Of a DNA stretch of 64,000 bases, positions 8,133 to 16,465 are shown in pieces. Within the stretch, counting starts at the first letter, position 1; each line of letters begins with the position of its first letter. Source of the stretch: Rhodopseudomonas sp. P2A-2r. Its GTDB lineage: Bacteria; Pseudomonadota; Alphaproteobacteria; Rhizobiales; Xanthobacteraceae. The DNA lies in contig NZ_CP110389.1 of NCBI RefSeq assembly GCF_026015985.1, positions 3,814,001 through 3,878,000 on the forward strand, read 5' to 3'. A model generated the notes under the pieces. It was not told the DNA's origin and did not search any database. It saw only the letters and a list, made by a program, of their open reading frames with translations. The position numbers and the translations under genes were made by a program.

Positions 8133-8804
8133 TTACAGGCGATCCGCCACAAAACCCTCTACGTATGAAATCATCTCGGAAACGTCCGTCTCCGTGAATT
8201 GATCCGCGTGTCCATGCGCCGCTTTATTTCTCAGGTCTGCCAGCGCTGTAATGCGCTTTTGCACAAGCGAGTTATAGTATCCGCTTTTGGTTAAGTCGGC
8301 ATTCATACGGTCAAGCTTGCCGATTGACAAACCTTGGTCGTTACAGAGCTGCCGAAGCGTCGTCTCTAACACAACACCGGCAATAACAGCCGCTGCCACC
8401 TTGTATCCGCTCGAGAGTAGCTCGCGAGCCTGATCAAGCTCGTTGTCAAAGACTTCTGCCTGCACCAGACTTTTGAGACTCGAAAGATAGCCGCCTTTAA
8501 AGTCCTCTTTCGCAGCGTTGAAGATTGCCCCCAGCTGTTGAAGAGCCTCATGATTCGTTCTGTAGGCAGAAGGCTCTTCTGTCTTTATGAATTGCTTATA
8601 ATGCTCTGACTTTTCGCCGCATGCAGTTACTAGCAGATTTCTTGCTTTTACGGTCCAGTTCAGGAATACATCGACCTCGATTGAGTATCCGCCAGGACGA
8701 AATCCATTGTTAAACGGCTTCTTTGAGGCTTCGACCGCGACAAATTGATCTGACAGCTCTGCAAATCGTCGATTCAGAGTCTGGTTCTTCATCTTACTAT
8801 CCAC
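8133..8804 (-). CDS. DUF4145/HEPN-like protein
   Basis: The protein has 223 residues. The C-terminal half has the helical DUF4145-like pattern: ARELLSSGYKVAAAVIAG, VVLETTLRQLC, then ITALADLRNKAAHGHADQF. RNKAAH matches the R-x4-H signature of HEPN folds. Its start overlaps the end of the upstream four-TM gene by 8 bases, so the two are translationally coupled and probably act together. HEPN proteins often cut RNA, but inactive scaffolding members also exist. Confidence 0.6.
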   Translation of the reverse strand: MDSKMKNQTLNRRFAELSDQFVAVEASKKPFNNGFRPGGYSIEVDVFLNWTVKARNLLVTACGEKSEHYKQFIKTEEPSAYRTNHEALQQLGAIFNAAKEDFKGGYLSSLKSLVQAEVFDNELDQARELLSSGYKVAAAVIAGVVLETTLRQLCNDQGLSIGKLDRMNADLTKSGYYNSLVQKRITALADLRNKAAHGHADQFTETDVSEMISYVEGFVADRL

Positions 8805-9297
8805 GTGGAAGAAAGGAGCCGATTAAAAAGAGAGAAATAACCGATCCTATCAAGAAATAGAAGCTAGCTGATACTAATGACGCCTTTTCCCGGGTCATCT
8901 TACTGCTAATGTAAGCCGTAATCCCGCTATTGCTAACGTGAAGATCTGCCATAACGGCTCGCTCGAACTCTTCCCCGTATTCTACACTCGCGATAAGCAT
9001 TTTGTAGTAATATTTCGTATCTAAGAGCCAAAGCGCCAGCAATAACATGAGCGCAACAACCATCAAGACACTTGACAACCCCACCGGCGAAACCGGGTCA
9101 TAGGGGATATGTATTTTTATGTTGTCCTTCGCTGAAACGGCTGCCGCAGCCATTAAGGTCGCGATGGCAGTCAAACCAAGCCAGCGCGTTCGAATACACA
9201 TATCGTTAAAGTGCATTTGAATGGATACAATTTGCTTCCAGTATTCCACGCGCCCACGTAGCCGCTCACTCGCCAACTTATCGTCCGACGCCACCAT
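8797..9297 (-). CDS. four-helix membrane protein coupled to the HEPN-like gene
   Basis: The protein has 166 residues. Hydrophobic segments lie at about residues 42-58 (LTAIATLMAAAAVSA), 73-92 (GLSSVLMVVALMLLLALWLL) and 139-162 (SFYFLIGSVISLFLIGSF), with a KYYYKMLIASVEYGEEFE segment in between. The form recalls small TM effectors paired with cytosolic sensors in defence operons (for example SLATT proteins), though I cannot assign it to a named family. The coupled downstream HEPN-like gene and the SIR2 gene beyond it support a defence role by context. Confidence 0.55.
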   Translation of the reverse strand: MVASDDKLASERLRGRVEYWKQIVSIQMHFNDMCIRTRWLGLTAIATLMAAAAVSAKDNIKIHIPYDPVSPVGLSSVLMVVALMLLLALWLLDTKYYYKMLIASVEYGEEFERAVMADLHVSNSGITAYISSKMTREKASLVSASFYFLIGSVISLFLIGSFLPRG

Positions 9298-9381
9298 CGC
9301 TACCCCAGGAGATTTGCTGCACGAAGACGGTAGTGCTGAATCAGTAGTGCACGTATTGCAATGCGAGTAAATGGATTGAAT

Positions 9382-9609
9382 TCAGCGCGAATAAGCCCCG
9401 AGCTCGATTTGCTCCGGCAGCTCTTCCCGCCATTCAAAGAAGCGCTGCACGCTCATAGGCGCTTGCCAATCAGGTTCACCGGGGCAGCCGTTGGTTGTGT
9501 ACCGGATCGACAAAGAGTTGTCGGCGGGGTCGCGAAGTACAATGTCGCGAGCAATATAATCGTCGTCGAGGGGATAGGTTCGGACAGCAATAGTGATCAG
9601 GTCGGCCAT
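9382..9609 (-). CDS. small hypothetical protein
   Basis: I chose ATG 9609 because AAGGAGC precedes it by 7-8 bases; a longer frame upstream lacks such a site. The protein has 75 residues, beginning MADLITIAVRTYPLDDDY, with a C-terminal SVQRFFEWREELPEQ helix. It looks like a small beta-rich protein of unknown function. Confidence 0.5.
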   Translation of the reverse strand: MADLITIAVRTYPLDDDYIARDIVLRDPADNSLSIRYTTNGCPGEPDWQAPMSVQRFFEWREELPEQIELGAYSR

Positions 9610-9986
9610 CGGGGAAGCTCCTTGGTTGATGACCTGATCGATTATGCACATAAAGTTTGTGAGGCGTGAAAGGTGACAAACTATTTTTAATGTTAGCTCT
9701 GTCATCTTACAAGAATCAACCGTCGCGCCCCATAATCCCCCTGCCGACCCCGTAGAAGAAATGGGCGCGAGATAGGCAATCACACCTAGACCGAATGACA
9801 GCGCGATCGCTTTCTTGCAGAGGCCCACGGCGAAGAAGTGGTGGGCCTTTAGCCACCCTTAGCGGGGGCGCAGGCAACACAGGAAGAACCTGAGCTAGAG
9901 GATGCCAAGCTTAACCAGCTTGCTGTCATGTGGGGTACAGGCATGGAGCCGGTGGTCACCCCTGAGCAGCAAAGGGCGAGTAACGA
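9610..9986. other. intergenic stretch with a terminator-like hairpin
   Basis: GGCCCAC at 9822-9828 pairs with GTGGGCC at 9841-9847 and is followed by TTT on the plus strand; on the minus strand it could end the HEPN genes to the right. No gene with a credible start is seen. Confidence 0.4.
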
Positions 9987-10529
9987 TTAAATTTCTTGCT
10001 TTGTCCATTGAGACCAGCCGCCCCAAGTGAGACGCTTTTCTGCGACTTCCTTAGGCCTGCTCAGCAGTGGTATCAGGATTGATATTCCAGCGTGTGTGAA
10101 TTTATCTCGCGGCTTTGTGGCGCTGTCAGCCGCAAGGTTATTGCAGAGGTCCTTCACCCTGCCCTCGTTGAAGTTCACTCCTATCTCGTGAGCGAACTCG
10201 TTTCTCACTTTGCGCATGATGTTGATTCGCCCGGCCTCGTCGTCACTTATGAGCCCCAAAGCATGACAGGCGGCAACCCTACTGTTGAAAGTGCCCAATG
10301 GGGCGTTGAATCCCACGAGGAGTAGCTTTGTGGCTTCATTGTCGATGAAAAAAGCGCAAAGCACCTCGCCTAGGATCTTGTCCAAAAAAGAGGTCAGCAC
10401 CAAAGCGATGCCGCGGTCGGTCTCTGTATTCAGTTCAATGAGAGCGCCGTAGAACGCTTTGTAGTGTGGGTCGGTCTCCCAGATTACGTCCCGAAACTCG
10501 GCGTACTCCTCTATCGGACTTTTCGTCAC
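9987..10529 (-). CDS. MltR-like (HEPN-fold) protein
   Basis: This protein of 180 residues is helical. The run from LNTETDRGIALVLTSFLDKI through FNAPLGTFNSRVAACHALGL to IMRKVRNEFAHEI resembles the MltR family (mannitol operon repressor), whose fold belongs to the HEPN group. RNEFAH keeps the R-x4-H spacing. There is no mannitol operon here, so a transport-regulation role is unlikely. It lies 43 bases downstream of another HEPN-like gene on the same strand, probably in one transcript. Confidence 0.65.
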   Translation of the reverse strand: MTKSPIEEYAEFRDVIWETDPHYKAFYGALIELNTETDRGIALVLTSFLDKILGEVLCAFFIDNEATKLLLVGFNAPLGTFNSRVAACHALGLISDDEAGRINIMRKVRNEFAHEIGVNFNEGRVKDLCNNLAADSATKPRDKFTHAGISILIPLLSRPKEVAEKRLTWGGWSQWTKQEI

Positions 10530-10572
10530 AGTACCCTACTATTCTGATAAGTTGTCCTAATAGCCTAAGGTA

Positions 10573-11193
10573 TTAAGACGCCGGAGGCGTTTCGGGACCT
10601 ATCGCAACTGGATCTTCCGGCTGTTTAATCACCGAGTGGTAGGCAGCAATCATGAAGGTTAGCGCCCCACTGACGATCCCGAAACGAAAAAGCCCGCCGT
10701 CTTTCTCATACATTTTAATGAGCGCCGCCTCTTCGTATTCCTTGATCCAACAAAGTCCTCTCAGAAGTGTGGTTCGATCCTTCCGGCCTTTGATAACATC
10801 AATGAGTGACATTTCCATTTGCGTAATATCATGGGCAAAGCCGTTTCTCAGGACTCTCACAGAGTCGATTAGGTTACGCTCGGCATCGCCGCAGCCGCTC
10901 GCCTGAAGCAACTTCAAAATTGAGGTGCGTCCTCGCATCGGAAGGGCATCAACAAACTCATCCATGTCATCAGCGTCCAGATACTCGTTTGCGAGCGCCG
11001 CCTTTACGACCGCTTTCGAGGCGGCTTCAAGCAGCGCATCCATTTTGATGATAAATTCCCAATCCGTCCCAGCCTTGAATATTTCGAATATCTGTTTCGA
11101 CGATACCCCGATAAGCGAGGCCAGGTGCTTCGATTCCTCCATGAGCCATTTGAAATCTGGCCCGTCTCCTTTTGGTTTAGGGCGCTCGGGCAC
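10573..11193 (-). CDS. HEPN-like protein
   Basis: This protein of 206 residues is helical, with a central SVRVLRNGFAHDITQM segment carrying the R-x4-H HEPN signature. Residues 40-75 form an earlier helical pair (FIIKMDALLEAASKAVVKAA). A hydrophobic stretch near the end (FGIVSGALTFMIAAYHSV) could be a membrane-associated helix. It precedes the MltR-like gene by 43 bases. Two different HEPN proteins in tandem suggest a complex or a toxin with an inactive partner, which is inference. Confidence 0.55.
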   Translation of the reverse strand: MPERPKPKGDGPDFKWLMEESKHLASLIGVSSKQIFEIFKAGTDWEFIIKMDALLEAASKAVVKAALANEYLDADDMDEFVDALPMRGRTSILKLLQASGCGDAERNLIDSVRVLRNGFAHDITQMEMSLIDVIKGRKDRTTLLRGLCWIKEYEEAALIKMYEKDGGLFRFGIVSGALTFMIAAYHSVIKQPEDPVAIGPETPPAS

Positions 11194-11366
11194 GTTCTTG
11201 TCGTGGACAATTATCTTTCCAGGAATCTGCCTTACTCCTGTTCACGCTAGACGGGTATCGCCAAGCTTACACCACTAAAAAGCGCTTGTCGGCTTTCTCC
11301 GGGGCTTTTCGCTCACGAACGCAACAACCTATATATATCCATAGAGAATCCGAGAGGCCTTAAATT

Positions 11367-11389
11367 GGACAAATAAACTACGTATGTCC
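11367..11389. promoter_or_regulatory. GGACA-N13-TGTCC inverted repeat before the XRE gene
   Basis: Short matching arms at 11367-11371 and 11385-11389 lie 25 bases before the start codon, in an AT-rich promoter-like stretch. Position suggests an autoregulatory site for the XRE protein. Confidence 0.35.
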
Positions 11390-11413
11390 TTTTGAAGGTC
11401 ATAGGAGGTTGCA

Positions 11414-11863
11414 ATGTCTGGATTTCTTACCGCTGAGCAGATGCGTGCCGCCCGCGCCATGTTGCGTTGGGAACAGGACGAGTTGGCCGAAAAGGCTCGT
11501 GTCTCGGTGAAGACCATCAAACGCATGGAATCAACTACTGGCAGGATGGAGTCTCGGTCCGATTATGCGGTGAAGAAGGCCTTGGAGATGGCCGGCATCG
11601 AGTTCCTGGACGGTGACGACCGAAAGCGCCGTGGCGAGGGTGTTCGCTTCCAAGCTGATAGAACCGAAAAGCTGCGAGAGACCATTGTGGCCAACATCAC
11701 GACCCATTTTCCCGGGACACTCAAATATGCTGTGGACGAAGATCCTGAGCTATTTGATCGACCAACAGATGAGGTTGTCGAAGTTGTCATGACCAAGCTT
11801 GGAGAAGAGTTGCGCTCAGAACTTCGCTCAACGCTGAACAAGCGCGAGCCTACTACACTTTAG
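11414..11863 (+). CDS. XRE-family helix-turn-helix regulator
   Basis: The protein has 149 residues. Residues 6-50 form the HTH: LTAEQMRAARAMLRWEQDEL, then ARVSVKTIKRMES, matching the Cro/C1-type domain that starts many phage and island repressors. Residues 55-72 (KKALEMAGIEFLDGDD) are the usual connector. The C-terminal 70 residues are charged and unfamiliar. AGGAGG is placed 5 bases before the ATG, an unusually strong ribosome binding site. It faces away from the HEPN pair and may control them or the island. Confidence 0.85.
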   Translation: MSGFLTAEQMRAARAMLRWEQDELAEKARVSVKTIKRMESTTGRMESRSDYAVKKALEMAGIEFLDGDDRKRRGEGVRFQADRTEKLRETIVANITTHFPGTLKYAVDEDPELFDRPTDEVVEVVMTKLGEELRSELRSTLNKREPTTL

Positions 11864-11986
11864 AGGCCCATCGCCTGCTTTGCTATCCACGCCCGCGGCG
11901 GGCTCCTTCGTACCCCGGCAAGGGTCGCGTTCGCGGATAGACACGGCCTCTCTAATTTTGCTTGAACGTTTTGAAAGGTCGGGGCG

Positions 11987-12181
11987 CTAAGCTCCTTCCC
12001 GCGCTTTCTGGTACATCCAAGCTTCAGCGAGAAGATGACCAGCCTCAACGGCTCCTGAGAATTCCGGGTACTCATCCTGCAGTCTCTTCCATGAAAGATG
12101 GTTGAGAGCGCGAGATGGGGGAATGGCAAGAGCAATGCGGACCTCAACATCGGCCCCACCAACCTGATACACAGAGGTCAT
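11987..12181 (-). CDS. small protein resembling a phage terminase small-subunit fragment
   Basis: The product has 64 residues from ATG 12181. The pattern VEVRIALAIPPSRALNHL, then RLQDEYPEFSGAVEAGHLL and AEAWMYQKARE, is reminiscent of small terminase or packaging proteins, where a helix-turn-helix is followed by YPEF and a W-rich helix. The frame stays open upstream of the ATG (KPAGSNHHGLGRPLITL) back to a stop near 12264, with no usable start codon there, so the N-terminus may have been lost. I give the family only as a possibility. Confidence 0.35.
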   Translation of the reverse strand: MTSVYQVGGADVEVRIALAIPPSRALNHLSWKRLQDEYPEFSGAVEAGHLLAEAWMYQKAREGA

Positions 12182-12276
12182 CAGGGCTTCCCAGTTATCC
12201 GGGAGGTCATCCAGCGTGATAAGCGGACGCCCTAACCCGTGGTGATTTGAGCCGGCCGGCTTGTAGCCACGTTAAA

Positions 12277-12510
12277 TCAATACGGCGGCCGCCGCAGAAG
12301 GTCGGGCAACCGCGAGATAGCCTTTGCAATCCGCCGGGCCTCCTCCCGCCTCATATGGCTGTCGGCGTACTGGAAGTTCCTTGCGTGCAGATCCTCCCGG
12401 TGGCTCACAGAGCAAATGAAGAACCCGGTGGCGTCGTAGAGCCGAAAGCACTGGTCGTCGCCCTCCTGCATGGTCCAGGGTGGCGGAAAGCGCCGGAGGT
12501 TGTCCATCAC
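12277..12510 (-). CDS. small conserved rhizobial-type hypothetical protein
   Basis: The protein has 77 residues with a RRFPPPWTMQEGDDQCFRLY start and a REEARRIAKAISRLPDLL C-terminal helix. Proteins with the FPPPW...RDEARRIA...LP.LL pattern are frequent, often in several copies, in Bradyrhizobium-type genomes; their role is unknown. Its start overlaps the preceding gene's end by 4 bases, so the two are coupled. Confidence 0.6.
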   Translation of the reverse strand: MMDNLRRFPPPWTMQEGDDQCFRLYDATGFFICSVSHREDLHARNFQYADSHMRREEARRIAKAISRLPDLLRRPPY

Positions 12511-12752
12511 ATCCGTCGCGATGCCGGTGTGCCGTTGATGACCTTACCGCAGGCGTAACGGCGCCGCTCGTCGCCAGCCAGACGGTCACGCTCAGCGACC
12601 AGAACATCCACTTTATCTTGCATCCGGGAGAGCAAAAGCAAGGAGGCTGCGGTGTCCACCCCCGCCCTCCGCAAGCTCAGTATGTCCTTGTTTTGGCGGC
12701 TGATTTGCCGCCGCATGTGTTCGATTTCGTTGCGAATTGCGTCGATGCCCAT
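12507..12752 (-). CDS. small coiled-coil protein
   Basis: I chose ATG 12752 (AGGGTGA 5 bases before it) over the GTG at 12761. The protein has 81 residues: IRNEIEHMRRQISRQNKDI is a heptad-like helix, followed by LLSRMQDKVDVLVAERDRL. Such 80-residue proteins recur in Bradyrhizobium-type genomes, often beside a FPPPW-type protein as here. Function unknown. Confidence 0.6.
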   Translation of the reverse strand: MGIDAIRNEIEHMRRQISRQNKDILSLRRAGVDTAASLLLLSRMQDKVDVLVAERDRLAGDERRRYACGKVINGTPASRRM

Positions 12753-12929
12753 GGCCGTCACCCTGATTTCGGGCCATAGAACGAAAAGGGAACATCGGAG
12801 TCAAGAGCGTGGATATTGGGTACAGTGAACAAAATAGCAACTTTGGCTTGAAAGGAACTCACAACCATGGATAGCTGGGGTCTTTCCCAGTTGTGCCGAT
12901 TCGAGCACCCCAGTTTGAGGTCGCGTAAA

Positions 12930-13544
12930 ATGGCCAAAAGTTCTGCACCAAAGACCACCGGTACTTCTAAAATTCGTTTTATCCTGGTCGAGGCCGAAAT
13001 TGCTGATGATCAGATCCAGTCCGTCACGCAGGCAATTACCAATGCCTTGCGCGGTCCTGCGGCAACGCAGACGATTAAGCGCATTGCGGCTCCCTCCAAT
13101 GGCGCTGAAGAACACCAGGAAATCGAGGGGGAGGCTGAAGAGGTATTAGAAGACGAGGCTGTTGAGGCCCCTGTCCGCGCGCGCTCAACTACCCCGCGAA
13201 AGACGACTGTGGTGACGCCCGAACTGTTGGATATCGACTTCGACAGCTATGAAGTGCCCCTGGTATCGTTCGCATCCAACTACAAAACCGATGGCCAGGT
13301 TGCTCGTTACCTGTTGGTCTGCGCTTGGTTTCAGGAGCATGGCGGTGTTGCAAAGGTCACCCCGTCTCATGTTTACTCAGCATTTAAGTGGCTCAAATGG
13401 ACGTCGAGCGCGAAAGATTTTGCCCAACCTTTGCGGCAGTTGAAGTCGGATGAATTGCTCGGTTCGTCCGAAAAAGGCACCTACACTATCAACCACGTTG
13501 GTCTCAAACGCGTTGCTGAGTTGAAAAACAGCAATGCTGCTTGA
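12930..13544 (+). CDS. winged-helix protein, first gene of a two-gene unit
   Basis: I placed the start at ATG 12930 (MAKSSAPK) because the following KIRFILVEAEIADDQ is the first structured part; an in-frame ATG at 12867 with AAAGGAA upstream is the alternative. The protein has 204 residues: an N-terminal alpha/beta stretch, an acidic linker (EEHQEIEGEAEEVLEDE) and a C-terminal winged-helix-like domain (ARYLLVCAWFQEHGG ... LRQLKSDELLGSSEKGTY). The downstream gene overlaps it by 11 bases and carries a related domain at its N-terminus. Confidence 0.6.
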   Translation: MAKSSAPKTTGTSKIRFILVEAEIADDQIQSVTQAITNALRGPAATQTIKRIAAPSNGAEEHQEIEGEAEEVLEDEAVEAPVRARSTTPRKTTVVTPELLDIDFDSYEVPLVSFASNYKTDGQVARYLLVCAWFQEHGGVAKVTPSHVYSAFKWLKWTSSAKDFAQPLRQLKSDELLGSSEKGTYTINHVGLKRVAELKNSNAA

Positions 13545-14288
13545 GGAATTAATCTCGCAGATCGTCGATTTCGATGCATTATCGCCACGCGAGAAGATGC
13601 GTCTTTTCGCATGGTGGCTTCACGTCCACGGTGGCAAAGAGCTATTCGAGCCAAGCGATATAAAGCGGTGCTACGACAGCCTTCATTTGTCGCAGATCAA
13701 TATCGCCATGAACCTGACCCGCATGGCAGACCGGAAGCCGCCCGACCTTCTCAATGAGAGGGGATGTTCAAGCTCGCCCGTTCCGTTCGTTCAGAATTGG
13801 ATAAGCTGTATGGCATTCACCACAGCGTCATTGCTGTGAGCAAGATTCTGTCAGACCTTCCCGGGAAGGTGCCCAATGTCATCCAACGCGCCTTCCTGCA
13901 AGAAGCCTTGAAGTGCTACCGGCACGAAGCCTACCGGGCTTGCATCGTTATGGCCTGGAATCTCGCCTACGCGCATATCCTCGATTACATCCTTGCGGAT
14001 GCGCAGCGACTAGCCGACTTCAACGCCGCAATCACGAGGAAATATCCGAAGAAGACCAACATCGTCATTGCGAAGTATGATGACTTCACGGAGGAGTTGA
14101 CTGAGCGTGAGACCGTTGAAATCGCAAACGTAGCTGATACGTTCAACTCCGTCGTCTACCGCATTTTAAAGAAGGAGCTGGACCGGCGAAATATCGCAGC
14201 CCATCCGTCCGATGTCATTATCAGCCAGCATCAAGCAGACGATATGGTGTCTGAGCTGGTGAACAACGTGGTCCTGGCACTCATTTAG
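13534..14288 (+). pseudogene. winged-helix plus HEPN/DUF4145-like protein, frameshifted at a G run
   Basis: The first frame codes for FAWWLHVHGGKELFEPSDIK and ADRKPPDLLNERG, a winged-helix domain like the one ending the previous gene. At 13760-13763 the G4 run is one base short: with G5 the frame continues as MFKLARSVRSELDKLYG, then LSDLPGKVPNV, ALKCYRHEAYRACIVMAWN and the HEPN-type end ELDRRNIAAHPSDV. The joined protein has about 251 residues. The intact version would be a DNA-binding domain fused to a helical HEPN-like domain, coupled to the upstream gene. The break may be artefactual. Confidence 0.6.
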
Positions 14289-14430
14289 TCGAACCTCATG
14301 TGCGGCGGCCAAGGGTCTACAATTTCCTTCCTGCGGACCTGCACCGGCGGCGGAGCCTGCTCACGTACCTGTCGACACTCTTCGAAGAACATCTCTAACT
14401 GCTCGAACAGCTCCAGCTGGTTGAACTCCT

Positions 14431-15175
14431 TCATTCCCGAAGCCCCAAACGGTCAAGAGCCTGCTGCCGGGTCTTGCGGTTGAATTCCTCAGCTCGCCTG
14501 CGAGCAGTTTTTTCAAGCTGAGCTTTCCAAGCCGCCAGTTCCTCCGGTGACTTACCCGTTACGCCTTCCACCTTCCAACGGTCCTCGTTCAGCCAGGTCG
14601 AGAGCATGGGGGGCGTAAACAGTGTCTGGCTTGTCGATACCGGCACGTGATTTCACCGCGGCGAGGATTTCAGCTTGGGTCGCCCCTCGCTTGAGAGCGG
14701 CGGCGTATGCCTTCACCGATTTGACGCGTACATGCTGAGCGGTGCCCCTGCTCCACTTCGCCTTCCAGATTTGTTCAAACCCGTCCGGCTCCCCCTTGGG
14801 GGTTGGGGGGACTGGTTTATCTGTCTTAGTCTGGTCAGTATTAGTAGCGTCGGAAGTTCCGGCGACGGATTCACCGTTGACGGGTTTTCCGGCGACGGCG
14901 TGTAACCATATTTCGGTATGACTGAAGATGCCGTCTTTGCGAACTTGACGCTTGCTGAGCCATCCTTGGCGCGCAAGCTCTGTTATCGCAGATCGGAACG
15001 CGTCTCTGCCGTCCCAGCTCTCACGAACCAATACTTCTTCGATATACACCCAGTCGTCTGGCTTGGATTAAAGCAGGCAGTAGACGCCTTTTGCTTTAAG
15101 ACTGACTTTGTCGTCCCGAAGCAAACCATTTGGGATTTGCGTGAAGTCACTCTCAGGTTTACGCAGCTTGTTCAT
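14431..15175 (-). pseudogene. replication-type winged-helix protein with a stop codon and a frameshift
   Basis: From ATG 15175 the frame reads MNKLRKPESDFTQIPNGLLR, then LSLKAKGVYCLL, meets TAA at 15068-15070, and continues with SKPDDWVYIEEVLVRES and DAFRSAITELARQGWLSKRQ. This is the helix-turn-helix domain often found at the N-terminus of phage or plasmid replication proteins. At 14608-14613 a G6 run (C6 on the coding strand) is one base short; beyond it the other frame gives STWLNEDRWKVEG, a common C-terminal motif of this family. Two independent lesions suggest a decayed gene. Confidence 0.6.
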
Positions 15176-15386
15176 GCGGTGCGCCACCCCGCCCGACCGA
15201 CAAGGCGAAATTCATTGCAATGGGAGCCAAAGGGATGACCGCCGCGTCGGTCGTTCAGCGTAAATATGCACGCCCCCATTCCGTCCACGCGGTCTCTTCG
15301 ATAATCGCCGCAAGAGCATTCATCGTCGGGATGATGGTCGGGCGACGTCGGTTTTTATCTCGGGAGAACAGCTACGCAAATATATC

Positions 15387-16349
15387 TTGAGCGTGTGCTG
15401 CATGGGCAAAATTCCTTGTTCGCATCCATGCACCTTCTTTCTGTTGTTATCCGATGCACCAAAACAATCGGAGGGCGACGAGGGTACATTCTCACCGCCC
15501 ACTGGATATTTTGCGAGCGATAATCGTATACTTCAACATTATTCGACATCATCAACGAAATGGCAGCGCATGTTCGGCTTCGACCAAATATCTCGTGACT
15601 ATTTTAGAATCAGTCAGCTTCTGGCTTGGTACTTGCCCTTTCTTCTCTGGTTTACATGGCTCTTTCTTTACTTCTCGATTTCGAGCTTGAGGAAAAACCA
15701 CTCAAAGGAAATCTACGTAATCTGGTACATAGCCTCTCTTCTTTTTGTCATTTTTCTCGGACTGGAAGTTATCGCTAGAATCAACAACACGGATATTCCG
15801 GCGATCTGTCAATCGTACGCAAAATATTGCGAGTCCGGGGTCGATTTCTTCACCAATCTTCCGGGTGAAGTTACGATCGTGACCGCCGGGGTAGCCATAA
15901 CAGTATTGCCTCAAGTCATAACTTACATACTGGCTGGCTTGTCAGGCTCTGCGACCGCGCCGGTATGGATCGGAGAAATCGAAGCAGTTGCGTTTTGGAG
16001 CATTGCTAAATTCATCGCCGGCCTTGGTGGAATTGTCCTGTCGCAGCCCGTTGCGTCACTTCTGGTGGGAGCGGAGTGGAGCGGCTATCAGTACTTTGGA
16101 GGATTCGCGTGTTTAGCCGCAGCATTTACGATGGCTGCAATCCGAGTCTGGATGACCGAGGTTCTTCCGACAGTTGTAAAATCAAGCAAGTTACTCCCCC
16201 TCTTTAGAAAAGTGCATCGCAAGTTTACGAAATATGGCACTGAAACGACGCCGGCACCGGAATATGACGCTGAGGCGCAGGCCGGGGTTGAAGGTGGAGT
16301 TCAAGCCGCTCCCGCGCCTCAAGGCTCGTTAGACTCCATGTCAAAATAA
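15387..16349 (+). CDS. multi-pass membrane protein, unknown function
   Basis: The open frame codes for 320 residues, but the first 61 look non-native and ATG 15570 (MFGFDQISRDYF) is a credible start; neither has a strong ribosome binding site. Hydrophobic segments: LLAWYLPFLLWFTWLFLYF, VIWYIASLLFVIFLGLEVI, VTIVTAGVAITVLPQVITYI, FIAGLGGIVLSQPVASLLVG and a weaker FACLAAAFTMAAI. The C-terminus is Ala/Pro/Glu rich. Composition is AT-richer than its neighbours, a sign of separate acquisition. No family is recognised. Confidence 0.5.
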   Translation: MSVCCMGKIPCSHPCTFFLLLSDAPKQSEGDEGTFSPPTGYFASDNRILQHYSTSSTKWQRMFGFDQISRDYFRISQLLAWYLPFLLWFTWLFLYFSISSLRKNHSKEIYVIWYIASLLFVIFLGLEVIARINNTDIPAICQSYAKYCESGVDFFTNLPGEVTIVTAGVAITVLPQVITYILAGLSGSATAPVWIGEIEAVAFWSIAKFIAGLGGIVLSQPVASLLVGAEWSGYQYFGGFACLAAAFTMAAIRVWMTEVLPTVVKSSKLLPLFRKVHRKFTKYGTETTPAPEYDAEAQAGVEGGVQAAPAPQGSLDSMSK

Positions 16350-16465
16350 CGGGCTGCGAGATCTTCTAACTTGCGCTCATGTAAGCCGCAACGCCCTCGC
16401 AACTCAGTTGCTGTATACGACGTACTGAATCACGATGAAGTCTCACTCACACAGCGAGACACATC

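Noticed and set aside
9610..9828. N-terminal extension of the 75-residue protein at 9382
   Set aside because: The extension looks like a signal sequence followed by Cys-rich text, but AAGGAGC fits the internal ATG at 9609 much better.
9866..9990. Open frame ending MEPVVTPEQQRASND
   Set aside because: No start codon or ribosome binding site; at most a gene fragment, and it runs into the stop of the convergent MltR-like gene.
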